Shown in pieces: positions 23,927 to 32,966 of a stretch of DNA of 64,000 nt (positions are counted from its first letter, which is position 1; each line of letters begins with the position of its first letter). The position numbers and the translations under genes were made by a program. The stretch comes from Streptomyces avidinii (GTDB lineage: Bacteria; Actinomycetota; Actinomycetes; Streptomycetales; Streptomycetaceae). The stretch spans positions 1 to 64,000 of the forward strand of contig NZ_BMVL01000008.1 in assembly GCF_014650695.1 (NCBI RefSeq). The letters are read 5' to 3'. Below the pieces are notes generated by a model. That model saw only the letters and a list, made by a program, of their open reading frames with translations, made no database searches and was not told the DNA's origin.

Positions 23927-25009
23927 TCAGGCGTCCGGGGAGAAGCGGATGGCGGCGGCGGGCAGCTGCGCCTCGCACCAGACGCGGGCGCCGGCGCGCA
24001 GTTCGTTGTCGGCTCCCACGGACGCGCCGTCGCCGACGACCGTGCCGTCGAGCACGGTCCGCGCGCCGACCGAGGCGCGGGCCCCGATGAGGCTGGCGTT
24101 CACCTGGGCGTCGGGGCCGATGACGGCGTCGTCGAGGACGATCGATCCCTGGACGACCGCTCCGGCACCGATCCGGGCTCCGGCGCCCACCACGGTGCCC
24201 CCGGAGAGCTTGGCACCGGCCGCCACCTCGGCTCCGGGCAGGACCAGGGACTCGCCGCGGCGTCCGGGGACGGCCGGGGAGGGGACCACTCCGCGTACGA
24301 GGTCGGCGGAGGCCTGGATGATCGACTCGGGCTTGCCGAGGTCCATCCAGTAGGTGTTCTCGGTGACGCCGTGCAGCTTGGCCCCCGCGGCGAGCAGGCC
24401 GGGGAAGGTCTCGCGCTCGACGGAGACGGGGCGGCCGGCCGGGATGGAGTCGATGACGCTGCGGCGGAAGACGTAGCAGCCGGCGTTGATCTGGTCGGTG
24501 ATGAGCTCCTCGGGGGTCTGCGGCTTCTCGGTGAAGGCCAGCACCCGCCCCTCGGAGTCGGTGGGGACCAGACCGAAGGCGCGCGGGTCCTCGACCCGCA
24601 CCAGGTGCAGGGAGACGTCGGCGTCGGCCGCCTTGTGGGACTCGACCAGGCCGGCGATGTCGAGGCCGGTGAGGATGTCGCCGTTGAAGACGAGCACGGA
24701 GGAGTCCGGGCCGCCGGTCAGGCGCCGGCCGGCGTTGCGGATGGCGCCGCCGGTGCCGAGGGGCTCGTCCTCGACCACGTACTCCAGGCTGAGGCCGAAT
24801 TCGGATCCGTCGCCGAAGTAGGGCTCGAAGACCTCGGCGAGGTAGCAGGTGGCCATCACGATGTGCGTGACACCGGCGGCGGCGGCCCTGGCTATCTGGT
24901 GGGCGAGGAACGGGACGCCGGCCGTGGGAACCATCGGCTTGGGCGTGTTCACCGTCACGGGTCGCAGTCGCGTCCCTTGTCCGCCGACCAGCAGGATCGC
25001 TTCCGTCAT
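23927..25009 (-). CDS. manC: Mannose-1-phosphate guanylyltransferase (GDP-mannose pyrophosphorylase)
   Basis: The 360-residue product has the nucleotidyltransferase signature GGQGTRLRPVTVNTPKPMVP at residues 9-28, then VVEDEPLGTGGAIRNA, VFNGDILTG and FTEKPQTPEEL. Left-handed beta-helix hexapeptide repeats follow from about 255 to 345 (GAEVAAGAKLSGGTVVGAGARIGAGAVV). It makes GDP-mannose from mannose-1-P and GTP, using the product of the phosphomannomutase at the left edge. ATG 25009 has GGGAGAA upstream. A sugar other than mannose is possible, but the actinobacterial gene order (mycobacterial Rv3264c) favours mannose. Confidence 0.85.
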   Translation of the reverse strand: MTEAILLVGGQGTRLRPVTVNTPKPMVPTAGVPFLAHQIARAAAAGVTHIVMATCYLAEVFEPYFGDGSEFGLSLEYVVEDEPLGTGGAIRNAGRRLTGGPDSSVLVFNGDILTGLDIAGLVESHKAADADVSLHLVRVEDPRAFGLVPTDSEGRVLAFTEKPQTPEELITDQINAGCYVFRRSVIDSIPAGRPVSVERETFPGLLAAGAKLHGVTENTYWMDLGKPESIIQASADLVRGVVPSPAVPGRRGESLVLPGAEVAAGAKLSGGTVVGAGARIGAGAVVQGSIVLDDAVIGPDAQVNASLIGARASVGARTVLDGTVVGDGASVGADNELRAGARVWCEAQLPAAAIRFSPDA

Positions 25010-25161
25010 TGCGTTCTCCCCAACCGATTCCGGCGTACGAAGGTCCAAATTTAGCCCATCCGGGGGCGCCCGCAGGCCGGTGCCGGATGTGTCCGCCGGT
25101 GCGCTCACCCGCAGGTTCGCTGCACTCGACATGTCATGAAATGACCGCGTTGTTCGCCCGG

Positions 25162-25806
25162 TCAGGAAGCGAACGGATTGGCGTGGCCCGGCAGTTGCCG
25201 ACCCGGCTCCAGGAAGCGCTGCCTGCCGTGGTCGTCCGAGACCGGGACGAACCCGGCGTCCGTCAGTCGCCGCGCGATCCGCTGCCGGCGGATCGCACCC
25301 AGTTTGAGGCCGCCGCCCAGGAACGCCGCGAGCGCAGCGCCGCCGACCAGCGCGGCGATCGGCATCCCGAGGACGAGCAGCAGGAGGACCATCGCACCGC
25401 AGGATCCCCAGGCGAACAGCTTCTGCCGCTTGTTCGCGGCCTCGGCCATCACGTCGAGCATGATCCTGTCCTTGAGGCGGGCCACGGCCTCCTGCGCCTC
25501 GGGGAGCGGCTTGACCGTCCCCGGCCGCATTCCCGGCACCGTCCCGCCGTTGCCGGCCTGCGGGTGGGCGGCGATGGTCGCCGCTTCGCGGGCGCGTGAC
25601 GCGGGGTGCGGGTCCCGGTACATCCGCACCAGGATCTGCATGCCGTTGTGGCCCGTCCGGTACGCCCGGTCGTACGCATAGCCGTACTGCTCGGCGACGT
25701 GGGCCAGGGCGGCCACTCGGGCGACCGTCTGTTCCGGGCCGATCTCGACGACGTCCTGGCGGGCGATCTGCCCGAGCATCGCCGATATCTGGCGTTCCGT
25801 GAACAT
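25162..25806 (-). CDS. Conserved membrane protein of unknown function
   Basis: The 214-residue product begins MFTERQISAMLGQIARQDVVEIGPEQTVARVAALAHVAEQYGYAYDRAYRTGHNGMQILVRMYRDP, a soluble helical part. Two adjacent membrane segments follow at about 130-168 (LFAWGSCGAMVLLLLVLGMPIAALVGGAALAAFLGGGL), then a basic tail. I do not recognise a family with assigned function. It sits downstream of the acyl-CoA dehydrogenase, separated by a hairpin, so it probably has its own promoter. Confidence 0.75.
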   Translation of the reverse strand: MFTERQISAMLGQIARQDVVEIGPEQTVARVAALAHVAEQYGYAYDRAYRTGHNGMQILVRMYRDPHPASRAREAATIAAHPQAGNGGTVPGMRPGTVKPLPEAQEAVARLKDRIMLDVMAEAANKRQKLFAWGSCGAMVLLLLVLGMPIAALVGGAALAAFLGGGLKLGAIRRQRIARRLTDAGFVPVSDDHGRQRFLEPGRQLPGHANPFAS

Positions 25807-25878
25807 GCTTGTTTCCGCCCCACCTGCGCGCCTACGGCTGACAGCCGCACAGCCTAGCCCGCCGCCCCCTGCACGAAC

Positions 25879-25903
25879 GTCCCCCGGCTCCGTGCCGGGG
25901 GAC
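25879..25903. terminator. Hairpin downstream of acyl-CoA dehydrogenase
   Basis: GTCCCCCGGC (25879-25888) pairs with GCCGGGGGAC (25894-25903) over five bases. It lies 28 bases past the dehydrogenase stop on the minus strand. Confidence 0.85.
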
Positions 25904-25930
25904 TTCGCGTCGCTGCAGGTCAGGTACCCG

Positions 25931-27103
25931 CTACGGCAGGTTGCGGGCCATGACGATCCGCTGGACCTGGTTGGTGCCCTCGTAGATCTGGGTGATCTTG
26001 GCGTCGCGCATCATGCGCTCCACCGGGTAGTCACGGGTGTAGCCGTAACCGCCGAGGAGCTGGACGGCGTCCGTGGTGACCTCCATGGCCACGTCGGAGG
26101 CGAAGCACTTGGCCGCGGCGCCGAAGAAGGTCAGGTCCTCCTTCTCACCTCCGGCGGAGACGCGCTCGGACTTGGCGGCGGCCGCGTACGTGAGCTGGCG
26201 GGCGGCCTCGATCTTCATGGCCATGTCGGCGAGCATGAACTGCACGCCCTGGAAGTCGCCGATCGGCTTGCCGAACTGCTTGCGCTCCTGGACGTAGCCC
26301 TTGGCGTAGTCCAGCGCGCCCTGGGCGATGCCGAGCGCCTGGGCCGCGATGGTGATGCGGGTGTGGTCCAGGGTCTTCATCGCGGTGGCGAAGCCGGTGC
26401 CCTCGGCGCCGATCATGCGGTCGGCCGGGATCCGGACGTTGTCGAGGTACACCTCGCGCGTCGGGGAGCCCTTGATGCCGAGCTTCTTCTCCGGGGCGCC
26501 GAAGGAGACGCCCTCGTCGGACTTCTCGACGACGAAGGCGCTGATGCCCTTGGAGCGCTTCTCGGGGTCGGTGACGGCCATGACCGTGTAGTACTCGGAG
26601 ACGCCCGCGTTGGTGATCCAGCGCTTGACGCCGTTGAGCACCCAGAAGTCCCCGTCGCGCACGGCGCGGGTCTTCATGCCGGCGGCGTCGGAGCCCGCGT
26701 CCGGCTCGGAGAGCGCGTACGAGAACATCGCGTCGCCCTTGGCGAGCGGGCCCAGGTACTTGGCCTTGAGCTCCTCGGAGCCGGAGAGGATCACCGGGAG
26801 GGAGCCGAGCTTGTTCACCGCGGGAATGAGGGAGGAGGAGGCGCAGACGCGGGCCACCTCCTCGATCACGATCACGGTGGCGAGGGCGTCGGCGCCCGCA
26901 CCGCCGTAGGTCTCGGGCACGTGGACCGCGTGCAGGTCGCTGGCGACCAGGGCGTCCAGGGCCTCCTGCGGGAAGCGGGACTCCTCGTCGACCGCGGCCG
27001 CGAACGGCAGGATCTTCGCCTCGGCGAGCGAGCGGACCGACTCGCGGAGCATGTCGTGCTCCTCGGCCGGGCGGTACAGGTCGAAGTCGGCAGAACCCGC
27101 CAA
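25931..27103 (-). CDS. Acyl-CoA dehydrogenase
   Basis: The 390-residue product is a full acyl-CoA dehydrogenase: N-terminal helical domain, middle domain with YALSEPDAGSDAAGMKTRAV and WVLNGVKRWITNAG (FAD contacts), and C-terminal domain with RKQFGKPIGDFQGVQFMLADM, VQLLGGYGYTRDYPVERMMRDAKITQIYEGTNQVQRIV. The glutamate of YEGTNQ is the catalytic base of short-chain types. It oxidises acyl-CoA to enoyl-CoA and passes electrons to ETF. TTG 27103 is the likely start, with GGGGAG upstream. Its place near purE/purK is like mycobacterial fadE25. Substrate is unknown. Confidence 0.93.
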   Translation of the reverse strand: MAGSADFDLYRPAEEHDMLRESVRSLAEAKILPFAAAVDEESRFPQEALDALVASDLHAVHVPETYGGAGADALATVIVIEEVARVCASSSLIPAVNKLGSLPVILSGSEELKAKYLGPLAKGDAMFSYALSEPDAGSDAAGMKTRAVRDGDFWVLNGVKRWITNAGVSEYYTVMAVTDPEKRSKGISAFVVEKSDEGVSFGAPEKKLGIKGSPTREVYLDNVRIPADRMIGAEGTGFATAMKTLDHTRITIAAQALGIAQGALDYAKGYVQERKQFGKPIGDFQGVQFMLADMAMKIEAARQLTYAAAAKSERVSAGGEKEDLTFFGAAAKCFASDVAMEVTTDAVQLLGGYGYTRDYPVERMMRDAKITQIYEGTNQVQRIVMARNLP

Positions 27104-27297
27104 GATCTCTCACTCCCCAGGGTGATGCGTGATGCTAACTACCGTTAAGTAACCCAAGCTTAGTGGGCCGGTCACGGATGGCGATATGGACGGCCCACGT
27201 GAGTTGCGTGACAGCGGGGCACTCCTGGGGAACGTCCCCGCCGGTGGGCCCGACTATGCTCAGTGGCCGCAAACGGCCCCGCACCTCTGGAGCACCC

Positions 27298-28641
27298 ATG
27301 GCCCCCCTCAGGATCACTGTGATCGGCACCGGCTACCTCGGCGCCACCCACGCCGCGGCGATGGCGGAGCTGGGCTTCGAGGTGCTGGGGCTGGACGTGG
27401 TGCCGGAGAAGATCGAGATGCTCGCCTCCGGCCGGGTCCCCATGTACGAGCCCGGGCTGGAGGAACTGCTGGCCCAGCACGTGGCCGGACTGCCCGGCTC
27501 GACGGGACGGCTGCGGTTCACCACCTCCTGGGAGGAGGTCGGCGCATTCGGCGACGTCCACTTCGTCTGCGTGAACACTCCGCAGAAGCACGGCGAGTAC
27601 GCGTGCGACATGTCCTACGTCGACTCCGCGATGGCCTCCCTGGCCCCGCACCTGACCCGGCCGGTGCTGGTCGTCGGCAAGTCCACGGTCCCGGTGGGAT
27701 CGGCGCAGCGGCTGGCGGCGAAGCTCACCGAGCTGGCCCCGGCGGGCTCGGACGTGGAGCTGGCCTGGAACCCGGAGTTCCTGCGGGAGGGCTTCGCCGT
27801 GCAGGACACCCTGCACCCCGACCGGATCGTGATCGGCGTCCAGGGCGAGCGCGGCGAGAAGCTGCTGCGGGAGGTGTACGAGACTCCGATGGCGGAGGGG
27901 ACCCCGCTGGTCGTCACCGACTTCCCGACGGCCGAGCTGGTCAAGACCGCCGCCAACTCCTTCCTCGCCACCAAGATCTCCTTCATCAACGCGATGGCGG
28001 AGGTGTGCGAGGCGGCCGGCGGCGACGTGGTCAAGCTGGCCGAGGCCATCGGCTACGACGAGCGGATCGGCGCGAAGTTCCTGCGCGCCGGGATCGGCTT
28101 CGGCGGCGGCTGCCTGCCCAAGGACATCCGGGCCTTCATGGCGCGCGCCGGTGAGCTGGGCGCCGACCAGGCGCTGACCTTCCTGCGCGAGGTCGACTCC
28201 ATCAACATGCGGCGCCGCGGGCACATGGTCGAACTGGCCCGGGAGGCCGTGGGCGGCTCGTTCCTCGGCAAGCGGGTCGCCGTGCTCGGCGCCACCTTCA
28301 AGCCGGACTCGGACGACGTCCGCGACTCCCCCGCGCTGAACGTGGCCGGGCAGATCCACCTCCAGGGCGGCCAGGTCACCGTCTACGACCCCAAGGGCAT
28401 GGACAACGCCCGCCGCGTCTTCCCGACCCTCGGCTACGCGGACTCCGCGCTGGCGGCGGCCCGGGGCGCGGAGGTCGTCCTCCACCTCACCGAGTGGCGC
28501 GAGTTCCGCAACCTCGACCCGGCGGAGCTCGCCGGTGTGGTCACCGACCGCCTCGTGCTGGACGGCCGCAACGCGCTGGACCCGGTGCGGTGGCGTGCCG
28601 CGGGCTGGACCTACCGGGCGATGGGTCGCCCGCGCGCGTAG
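27298..28641 (+). CDS. UDP-glucose/GDP-mannose dehydrogenase family protein
   Basis: The 447-residue product has an N-terminal Rossmann motif (RITVIGTGYLGATHAAAMAELG), the central LVVGKSTVPVGSAQRL and AELVKTAANSFLATKISFINAMAEVCE stretches, and the catalytic cysteine motif GIGFGGGCLPKDIRAF. The C-terminal domain has KRVAVLGATFKPDSDDVRDSPALNVA. It oxidises a nucleotide sugar twice to the uronic acid with NAD, most often UDP-glucose to UDP-glucuronate. ATG 27298 has GGAG upstream. It is divergent from the acyl-CoA dehydrogenase; the product could supply a uronic acid for a surface polymer. Confidence 0.9.
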   Translation: MAPLRITVIGTGYLGATHAAAMAELGFEVLGLDVVPEKIEMLASGRVPMYEPGLEELLAQHVAGLPGSTGRLRFTTSWEEVGAFGDVHFVCVNTPQKHGEYACDMSYVDSAMASLAPHLTRPVLVVGKSTVPVGSAQRLAAKLTELAPAGSDVELAWNPEFLREGFAVQDTLHPDRIVIGVQGERGEKLLREVYETPMAEGTPLVVTDFPTAELVKTAANSFLATKISFINAMAEVCEAAGGDVVKLAEAIGYDERIGAKFLRAGIGFGGGCLPKDIRAFMARAGELGADQALTFLREVDSINMRRRGHMVELAREAVGGSFLGKRVAVLGATFKPDSDDVRDSPALNVAGQIHLQGGQVTVYDPKGMDNARRVFPTLGYADSALAAARGAEVVLHLTEWREFRNLDPAELAGVVTDRLVLDGRNALDPVRWRAAGWTYRAMGRPRA

Positions 28642-28678
28642 CCCTCCGGCCGGGCGGGGGTGCGGATCACGGGTGCCG

Positions 28679-28730
28679 TTGCGGGGGCGCTGCCCCCGGG
28701 CCCCCGCGCCTCAAACGCCGGCGGGGCTGA
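28679..28730. repeat. Half copy of a dispersed palindromic repeat
   Basis: The block GCGCCTCAAACGCCGGCGGGGCTG matches in large part one arm of the palindrome at 43691-43781. Here only one arm is present, next to a GGGGGC/GCCCCC hairpin. It lies at the end of the minus-strand dipeptidase paralogue. Confidence 0.6.
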
Positions 28731-28731
28731 A

Positions 28732-29799
28732 TCAGCGGCGGTGCCCGGCCGCGCGCGCGGTGAATTCCGCGTCGCGGACCACGCGCTGGGCGTTGCCCCA
28801 GGTCAGCAGGGCCACCTCGGACTCCGGCCAGCCGCGCTCCAGCAGCTCCGCGATCAGCCGCGGGTAGCCCGAGGGGTCGGTCAGGCCCGTCGGGCGAGGG
28901 TGGCCCGGGCCGGTGCCGAAGGTGGCTCCGAGTCCGACGCCGTGCGGGCCCGCGATGGCCCGTACGTGGTCGAGGTGGTCCGCCACCGCGTGCAGGGAGT
29001 CGCCCGTGCGCGCGGTGTCGAAGGTGACCATCGCGAGGCCGTTCGCCTCCCGCAGCGCGGCGAGGACCTCATCGGTCACGTTCCCCGGATGCGGGTTCAG
29101 CGAGGCCGCCGCCGTGTTCGAGATGATCACCGGCGCCTTGGAGGCCCCCGCGAGCCGGCAGGCCACCGCCGGCGGGCAGTCCGTGAGGTCCAGCAGGATC
29201 GCCAGCCGGTTCGCCTCGCGGACCACCTCGTGGCCGAAGGCCGTCAGCTCCTCCTGGGCCCAGGGCGCTCCCGCCGGCGCGAGGCTCCGTACGCCCAGCG
29301 CGTGGAAGGCGCGCAGCGCGCCCAGGGAGTCGGTCAGCGTGCTGCCGGGCACCGGGCCGAGGAACGAGGCGATCCGGCCGCGGTTGCGGGCGTCCGCCAT
29401 GTCGTCGGCGCTGAGCGCCAGGCACAGGCTGTCGGGGTAGCGGCGCATCAGGGTCAGCGCCGTGTCGATCTGGTCCAGCGTGTCGGAGAGCACCTGGTCG
29501 CCGGTGGCGTTCTCGTGCGCCCGCGCCGACGGCACGAGCAGGGACCAGAACTGGGCCCCCACTCCCCCGGCGCGCAGCCTGGGGATGTCGGTGTCCACGC
29601 CCGTGTCCGAGGTCTCGATGTCGTGGTACGGGCGCTGGTTCAGGGTCCAGACCAGGGTGTTGCACCCGTCGGCCACGGGATGGACGGCCAGCAGCGCGAC
29701 GGCCCGGTCGAGGGCGCCCGCCGCCACCGCTGCTGCGGGTGCGGGGAGGTCTTCGGCTCCGATGCCCACGGAGTGGGGTTCATCCTGCAGGTCGGCCAT
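28732..29799 (-). CDS. Dipeptidase-like protein lacking the zinc site
   Basis: The 355-residue product aligns over its length with the dipeptidase encoded just upstream (shared TDIPRLRAGGVGAQFWS, ADDM, GRIAS, SLG/ATLRA and ELL RGW segments). Every zinc ligand has been replaced: DGHND reads DGCNT, GAEGG reads GPVPG, DLSHV reads DLTDC and FSHSS reads ISNTA. Peptidase M19 chemistry is therefore not expected. The frame is intact and codon use is normal, which argues against decay. A binding or regulatory role is inference. ATG 29799 has GGAG upstream. Confidence 0.8.
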   Translation of the reverse strand: MADLQDEPHSVGIGAEDLPAPAAAVAAGALDRAVALLAVHPVADGCNTLVWTLNQRPYHDIETSDTGVDTDIPRLRAGGVGAQFWSLLVPSARAHENATGDQVLSDTLDQIDTALTLMRRYPDSLCLALSADDMADARNRGRIASFLGPVPGSTLTDSLGALRAFHALGVRSLAPAGAPWAQEELTAFGHEVVREANRLAILLDLTDCPPAVACRLAGASKAPVIISNTAAASLNPHPGNVTDEVLAALREANGLAMVTFDTARTGDSLHAVADHLDHVRAIAGPHGVGLGATFGTGPGHPRPTGLTDPSGYPRLIAELLERGWPESEVALLTWGNAQRVVRDAEFTARAAGHRR

Positions 29800-29941
29800 G
29801 GCGTTCGCTCCGGTCTCGGCGGCAGCAGGGAGAGGTGGTGCCACCGTGACACGCGGGACGGCAGGGCCGCCCGGCGGACGCAGCGTTCGAGTGAACCCGC
29901 AGGTCACACCCTGTTACCGCATCCGCCGGACACCGCGTCCG

Positions 29942-31123
29942 CTACCGGATCACCGCGTTCGACGGGCCCCGGGACGACGACAGGTCGCGGGCCACCGACT
30001 CCGCGTCGCGCAGCACCCGCACCGCGTTCGACCAGGTCAGCTTCGCCAGGTCGGGCCGGGACCAGCCGCGCGTGAGCAGCTCGGCGACCAGGTTGGGGTA
30101 GCCCGCCACGTCGTCCAGGCCGGACGGGGTGAAGGCCGTGCCGTCGTAGTCGCCGCCGATGCCGATGTGGTCGATGCCGGCCACCTCGCGCATGTGGTCC
30201 AGGTGGTCGGCGACCGTCGCGGCCGTGGCCACCGGGCGCGGGCGCTCCGCCTCGAAGGCCCGGTGCAGGGCCATCGCCTCGGGGGTGGTGTCCAGGTGGT
30301 GGAAACCGTGCGCCCGCAGGTTCTCGTCCGCGGCCAGGGTCCACTCGACCGCCGCCGGGAGGATGAACTTCGGTACGAAGGTGGCCATCGCCACCCCGCC
30401 GTTGCCCGGCAGCGTCGCCAGCACGTCGTCGGGGATGTTGCGCGGGTGGTCGCAGACCGCCCGCGCCGAGGAGTGCGAGAAGACCACCGGCGCGGCCGAG
30501 ACCGCGATCGCGTCGCGCATCGTCGTCGCGGCGACGTGCGAGAGGTCCACCAGCATGCCCACGCGGTTCATCTCGCGGACGACCTCGCGGCCGAAGTCGG
30601 TCAGACCGCCGTGCCGGGGCTCGTCGGTCGCCGAGTCCGCCCAGTCGATCGTGTCGTTGTGCGTGAGCGTCATGTACCGCACGCCCAGCCGGTGCAGGGC
30701 GCGCAGGGTGGCGAGCGAATTGTTGATGGAGTGGCCGCCCTCGGCGCCCATCAGCGAGGCGATCCGGCCGTCGGCGCGGGCCGCCTCCATGTCGTCCGCC
30801 GTCAGTGCCCGCACCAGGTCGCCGGGATAACGGTCGATCAGCTGGGCGACGACGTCGATCTGCTCCAGGGTGGCGCTGACCGCCTCGTCGCCGGCGTAGT
30901 CGGAGCGTACGTAGACGGACCAGAACTGCGCGCCGACCCCGCCGGCGCGCAGCCGGGGGATGTCGGTGTGCAGGTGGGCGGACTGGTCGCCCGCGATGTC
31001 GCGTTGCGCCAGGTCGTAGCGCACCTGCTGACGCAGCGCCCAGGGCAGGTCGTTGTGGCCGTCCACGACGGGGTGCTCGGCCAGCAGTTCGCGCGCCTCG
31101 TCCAGACGCTGCGCCGCGCTCAC
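29942..31123 (-). CDS. Membrane dipeptidase (peptidase M19)
   Basis: The 393-residue product has all binuclear zinc ligands of renal-dipeptidase-type enzymes: H and D in VVDGHNDLPW, the bridging E in MGAEGGHSI, H in VDLSHVAATTM and H in VFSHSSARAV. The HIGIGGDYDG motif is also present. No signal peptide is seen, so it is cytosolic. It cuts dipeptides, possibly including D-amino-acid-containing ones from wall turnover. GTG 31123 overlaps the purE stop by four bases, so it is coupled to the pur genes. Confidence 0.92.
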   Translation of the reverse strand: MSAAQRLDEARELLAEHPVVDGHNDLPWALRQQVRYDLAQRDIAGDQSAHLHTDIPRLRAGGVGAQFWSVYVRSDYAGDEAVSATLEQIDVVAQLIDRYPGDLVRALTADDMEAARADGRIASLMGAEGGHSINNSLATLRALHRLGVRYMTLTHNDTIDWADSATDEPRHGGLTDFGREVVREMNRVGMLVDLSHVAATTMRDAIAVSAAPVVFSHSSARAVCDHPRNIPDDVLATLPGNGGVAMATFVPKFILPAAVEWTLAADENLRAHGFHHLDTTPEAMALHRAFEAERPRPVATAATVADHLDHMREVAGIDHIGIGGDYDGTAFTPSGLDDVAGYPNLVAELLTRGWSRPDLAKLTWSNAVRVLRDAESVARDLSSSRGPSNAVIR

Positions 31124-31656
31124 TTGCCGAATCCGAAGGACTCCGCGTTCGCGACCTTCGTCCGCAGCCGCTTGCCCTTCTCGGTGGCCTGGTCGTTCAG
31201 CTCCTGCTGGAAGTCACGCATCCGGGCCAGCAGCTCCGTGTCGTGGGCGGCCAGCATCCGTACGGCCAGCAGTCCCGCGTTGCGCGCCCCGGCGACCGAG
31301 ACGGTGGCGACGGGAACACCGGCGGGCATCTGGACGATCGACATCAGCGAGTCCATGCCGTCGAGGTACTTCAGCGGCACCGGGACGCCGATGACCGGCA
31401 GCGGGGTGACCGAGGCGAGCATGCCGGGCAGGTGGGCGGCTCCGCCCGCGCCCGCGATGATCGCCTTCAGTCCGCGGTCGGCGGCCCGCTCCCCGTACGT
31501 GATCATCTCGCGCGGCATTCGGTGGGCGGAGACGACGTCGACCTCGTAGGGGATCTCGAACTCGTCCAGGGCCTGGGCGGCCGCCTCCATGACGGGCCAG
31601 TCCGAGTCGGAGCCCATGACGATGCCGATGACGGGGCCTGCGGAGGTGGTGCTCAT
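31120..31656 (-). CDS. purE: N5-carboxyaminoimidazole ribonucleotide mutase
   Basis: The 178-residue product has the class I PurE signature GIVMGSDSDWPVMEAAAQAL, VVSAHRMPREM, IIAGAGGAAHLPGMLAS and PVIGVPVPLKYLDGMDSLMSIVQMPAGVPVATV. It moves the carboxyl group of N5-CAIR to carbon 4 in purine synthesis, using the product of PurK encoded just upstream. ATG 31656 overlaps the purK stop (ATGA). Confidence 0.97.
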   Translation of the reverse strand: MSTTSAGPVIGIVMGSDSDWPVMEAAAQALDEFEIPYEVDVVSAHRMPREMITYGERAADRGLKAIIAGAGGAAHLPGMLASVTPLPVIGVPVPLKYLDGMDSLMSIVQMPAGVPVATVSVAGARNAGLLAVRMLAAHDTELLARMRDFQQELNDQATEKGKRLRTKVANAESFGFGK

Positions 31657-32792
31657 GCGGTGATCGTTCCCCTGAGGTAGCCGGCTGCGTGGCGTGCGCG
31701 TTCCAGCACATCGTCCAGATCGTCGCCGTAGGTGTTGACGTGGCCGACCTTGCGGCCGTGTTTCACGTCCTTGCCGTACATGTGGATCTTCAGCTGGGGG
31801 TCGTGGGCCATGCAGTGCAGGTACGCCGCGTACATGTCGGGGTAGTCCCCGCCCAGCACGTTCGCCATGACCGTCCACCGGGCTCGGGGGCGCGGGTCGC
31901 CGAGCGGGAGGTCGAGGACCGCCCGCACGTGGTTGGCGAACTGGGAGGTGACGGCGCCGTCCTGGGTCCAGTGACCGCTGTTGTGCGGGCGCATCGCCAG
32001 CTCGTTGACCAGGATCCGGCCGTCGGTGGTCTCGAACAGCTCCACGGCCAGGTGGCCGGTCACGTCGAGTTCCTTGGCGATGCGCAGGGCGAGGGCCTGG
32101 GCCTCGCCCGCGAGGGCCTCCGAGAGGTTCGGGGCCGGGGCGATCACCGTGTCGCAGACCCCGTCCACCTGGACGGACTCCACGACGGGATAGGCGACCG
32201 CCTGTCCGTGCGGGGAGCGGACGATGTTGGCCGCGAGTTCGCGGACGTACTCGACCTTCTCCTCCGCGAGGACGGGGACGCCCGCCTTGAAGGGGGCTGC
32301 CGCGTCCTCGGGGGTGCGGACGAACCACACCCCCTTGCCGTCGTACCCGCCCCGCACGGTCTTGAGGATGACGGGGAACCCGCCCACCTCGTCCGCGAAG
32401 GCGGTCACGTCGTCCGGATCGCTCACGATCCGGTGCCGGGGGCTGGGCGCGCCGATCTCGTCGAGCTTGGCGCGCATCACCCCCTTGTCCTGGGCGTGTA
32501 CCAAAGCATCGGGCCCCGGGCGGACGGGGATGCCGTCCGCTTCCAGGGCCCGCAGGTGCTCCATGGGTACATGCTCGTGGTCGAAGGTGATCACGTCACA
32601 GCCGCGCGCGAAGGCGCGCAACGTCTCCAGGTCGCGATAGTCGCCGATGACGACATCGCTCACGACCTGGGCCGCAGAGTCCTGCGGGCTGTCACTGAGG
32701 AGCTTGAATCTGATGCCGAGGGGGATACCCGCCTCGTGGGTCATGCGGGCGAGCTGACCGCCGCCGACCATGCCGACTACCGGGAACGTCAC
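31653..32792 (-). CDS. purK: N5-carboxyaminoimidazole ribonucleotide synthase
   Basis: The 379-residue product has the ATP-grasp fold: start VGMVGGGQLARMTHEAG, ATP lid region VILKTVRGGYDGKGVWFV, and metal-binding end HLAVELFETTDGRILVNELAMRPHNSGHWT. It uses ATP and bicarbonate to carboxylate AIR. GTG 32792 is chosen from the conserved N-terminus; GGAGGA lies almost against it, closer than usual. It heads a purK-purE-dipeptidase operon. Confidence 0.96.
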   Translation of the reverse strand: MTFPVVGMVGGGQLARMTHEAGIPLGIRFKLLSDSPQDSAAQVVSDVVIGDYRDLETLRAFARGCDVITFDHEHVPMEHLRALEADGIPVRPGPDALVHAQDKGVMRAKLDEIGAPSPRHRIVSDPDDVTAFADEVGGFPVILKTVRGGYDGKGVWFVRTPEDAAAPFKAGVPVLAEEKVEYVRELAANIVRSPHGQAVAYPVVESVQVDGVCDTVIAPAPNLSEALAGEAQALALRIAKELDVTGHLAVELFETTDGRILVNELAMRPHNSGHWTQDGAVTSQFANHVRAVLDLPLGDPRPRARWTVMANVLGGDYPDMYAAYLHCMAHDPQLKIHMYGKDVKHGRKVGHVNTYGDDLDDVLERARHAAGYLRGTITA

Positions 32793-32966
32793 TCCTCCAG
32801 GGTATCCGCCGGTATTCGGCCACCGGGACCCGCCCGGGACGCGACCCCGGCCCGATCCGTGCGTGTGCCGTGCGTCGCACGGTGCCGGAAGGCACAGACG
32901 GAGCGCCGGGGGGAGACTTAGAGTGGTTGGGTTGACGGAGAACACCGGACGCCCCGTAAGCGGGCG

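Noticed and set aside
27120..27165. Possible TetR/FadR-type operator before the acyl-CoA dehydrogenase
   Set aside because: ACTACCGTTAAGT is only weakly symmetric; not enough to report as a site.
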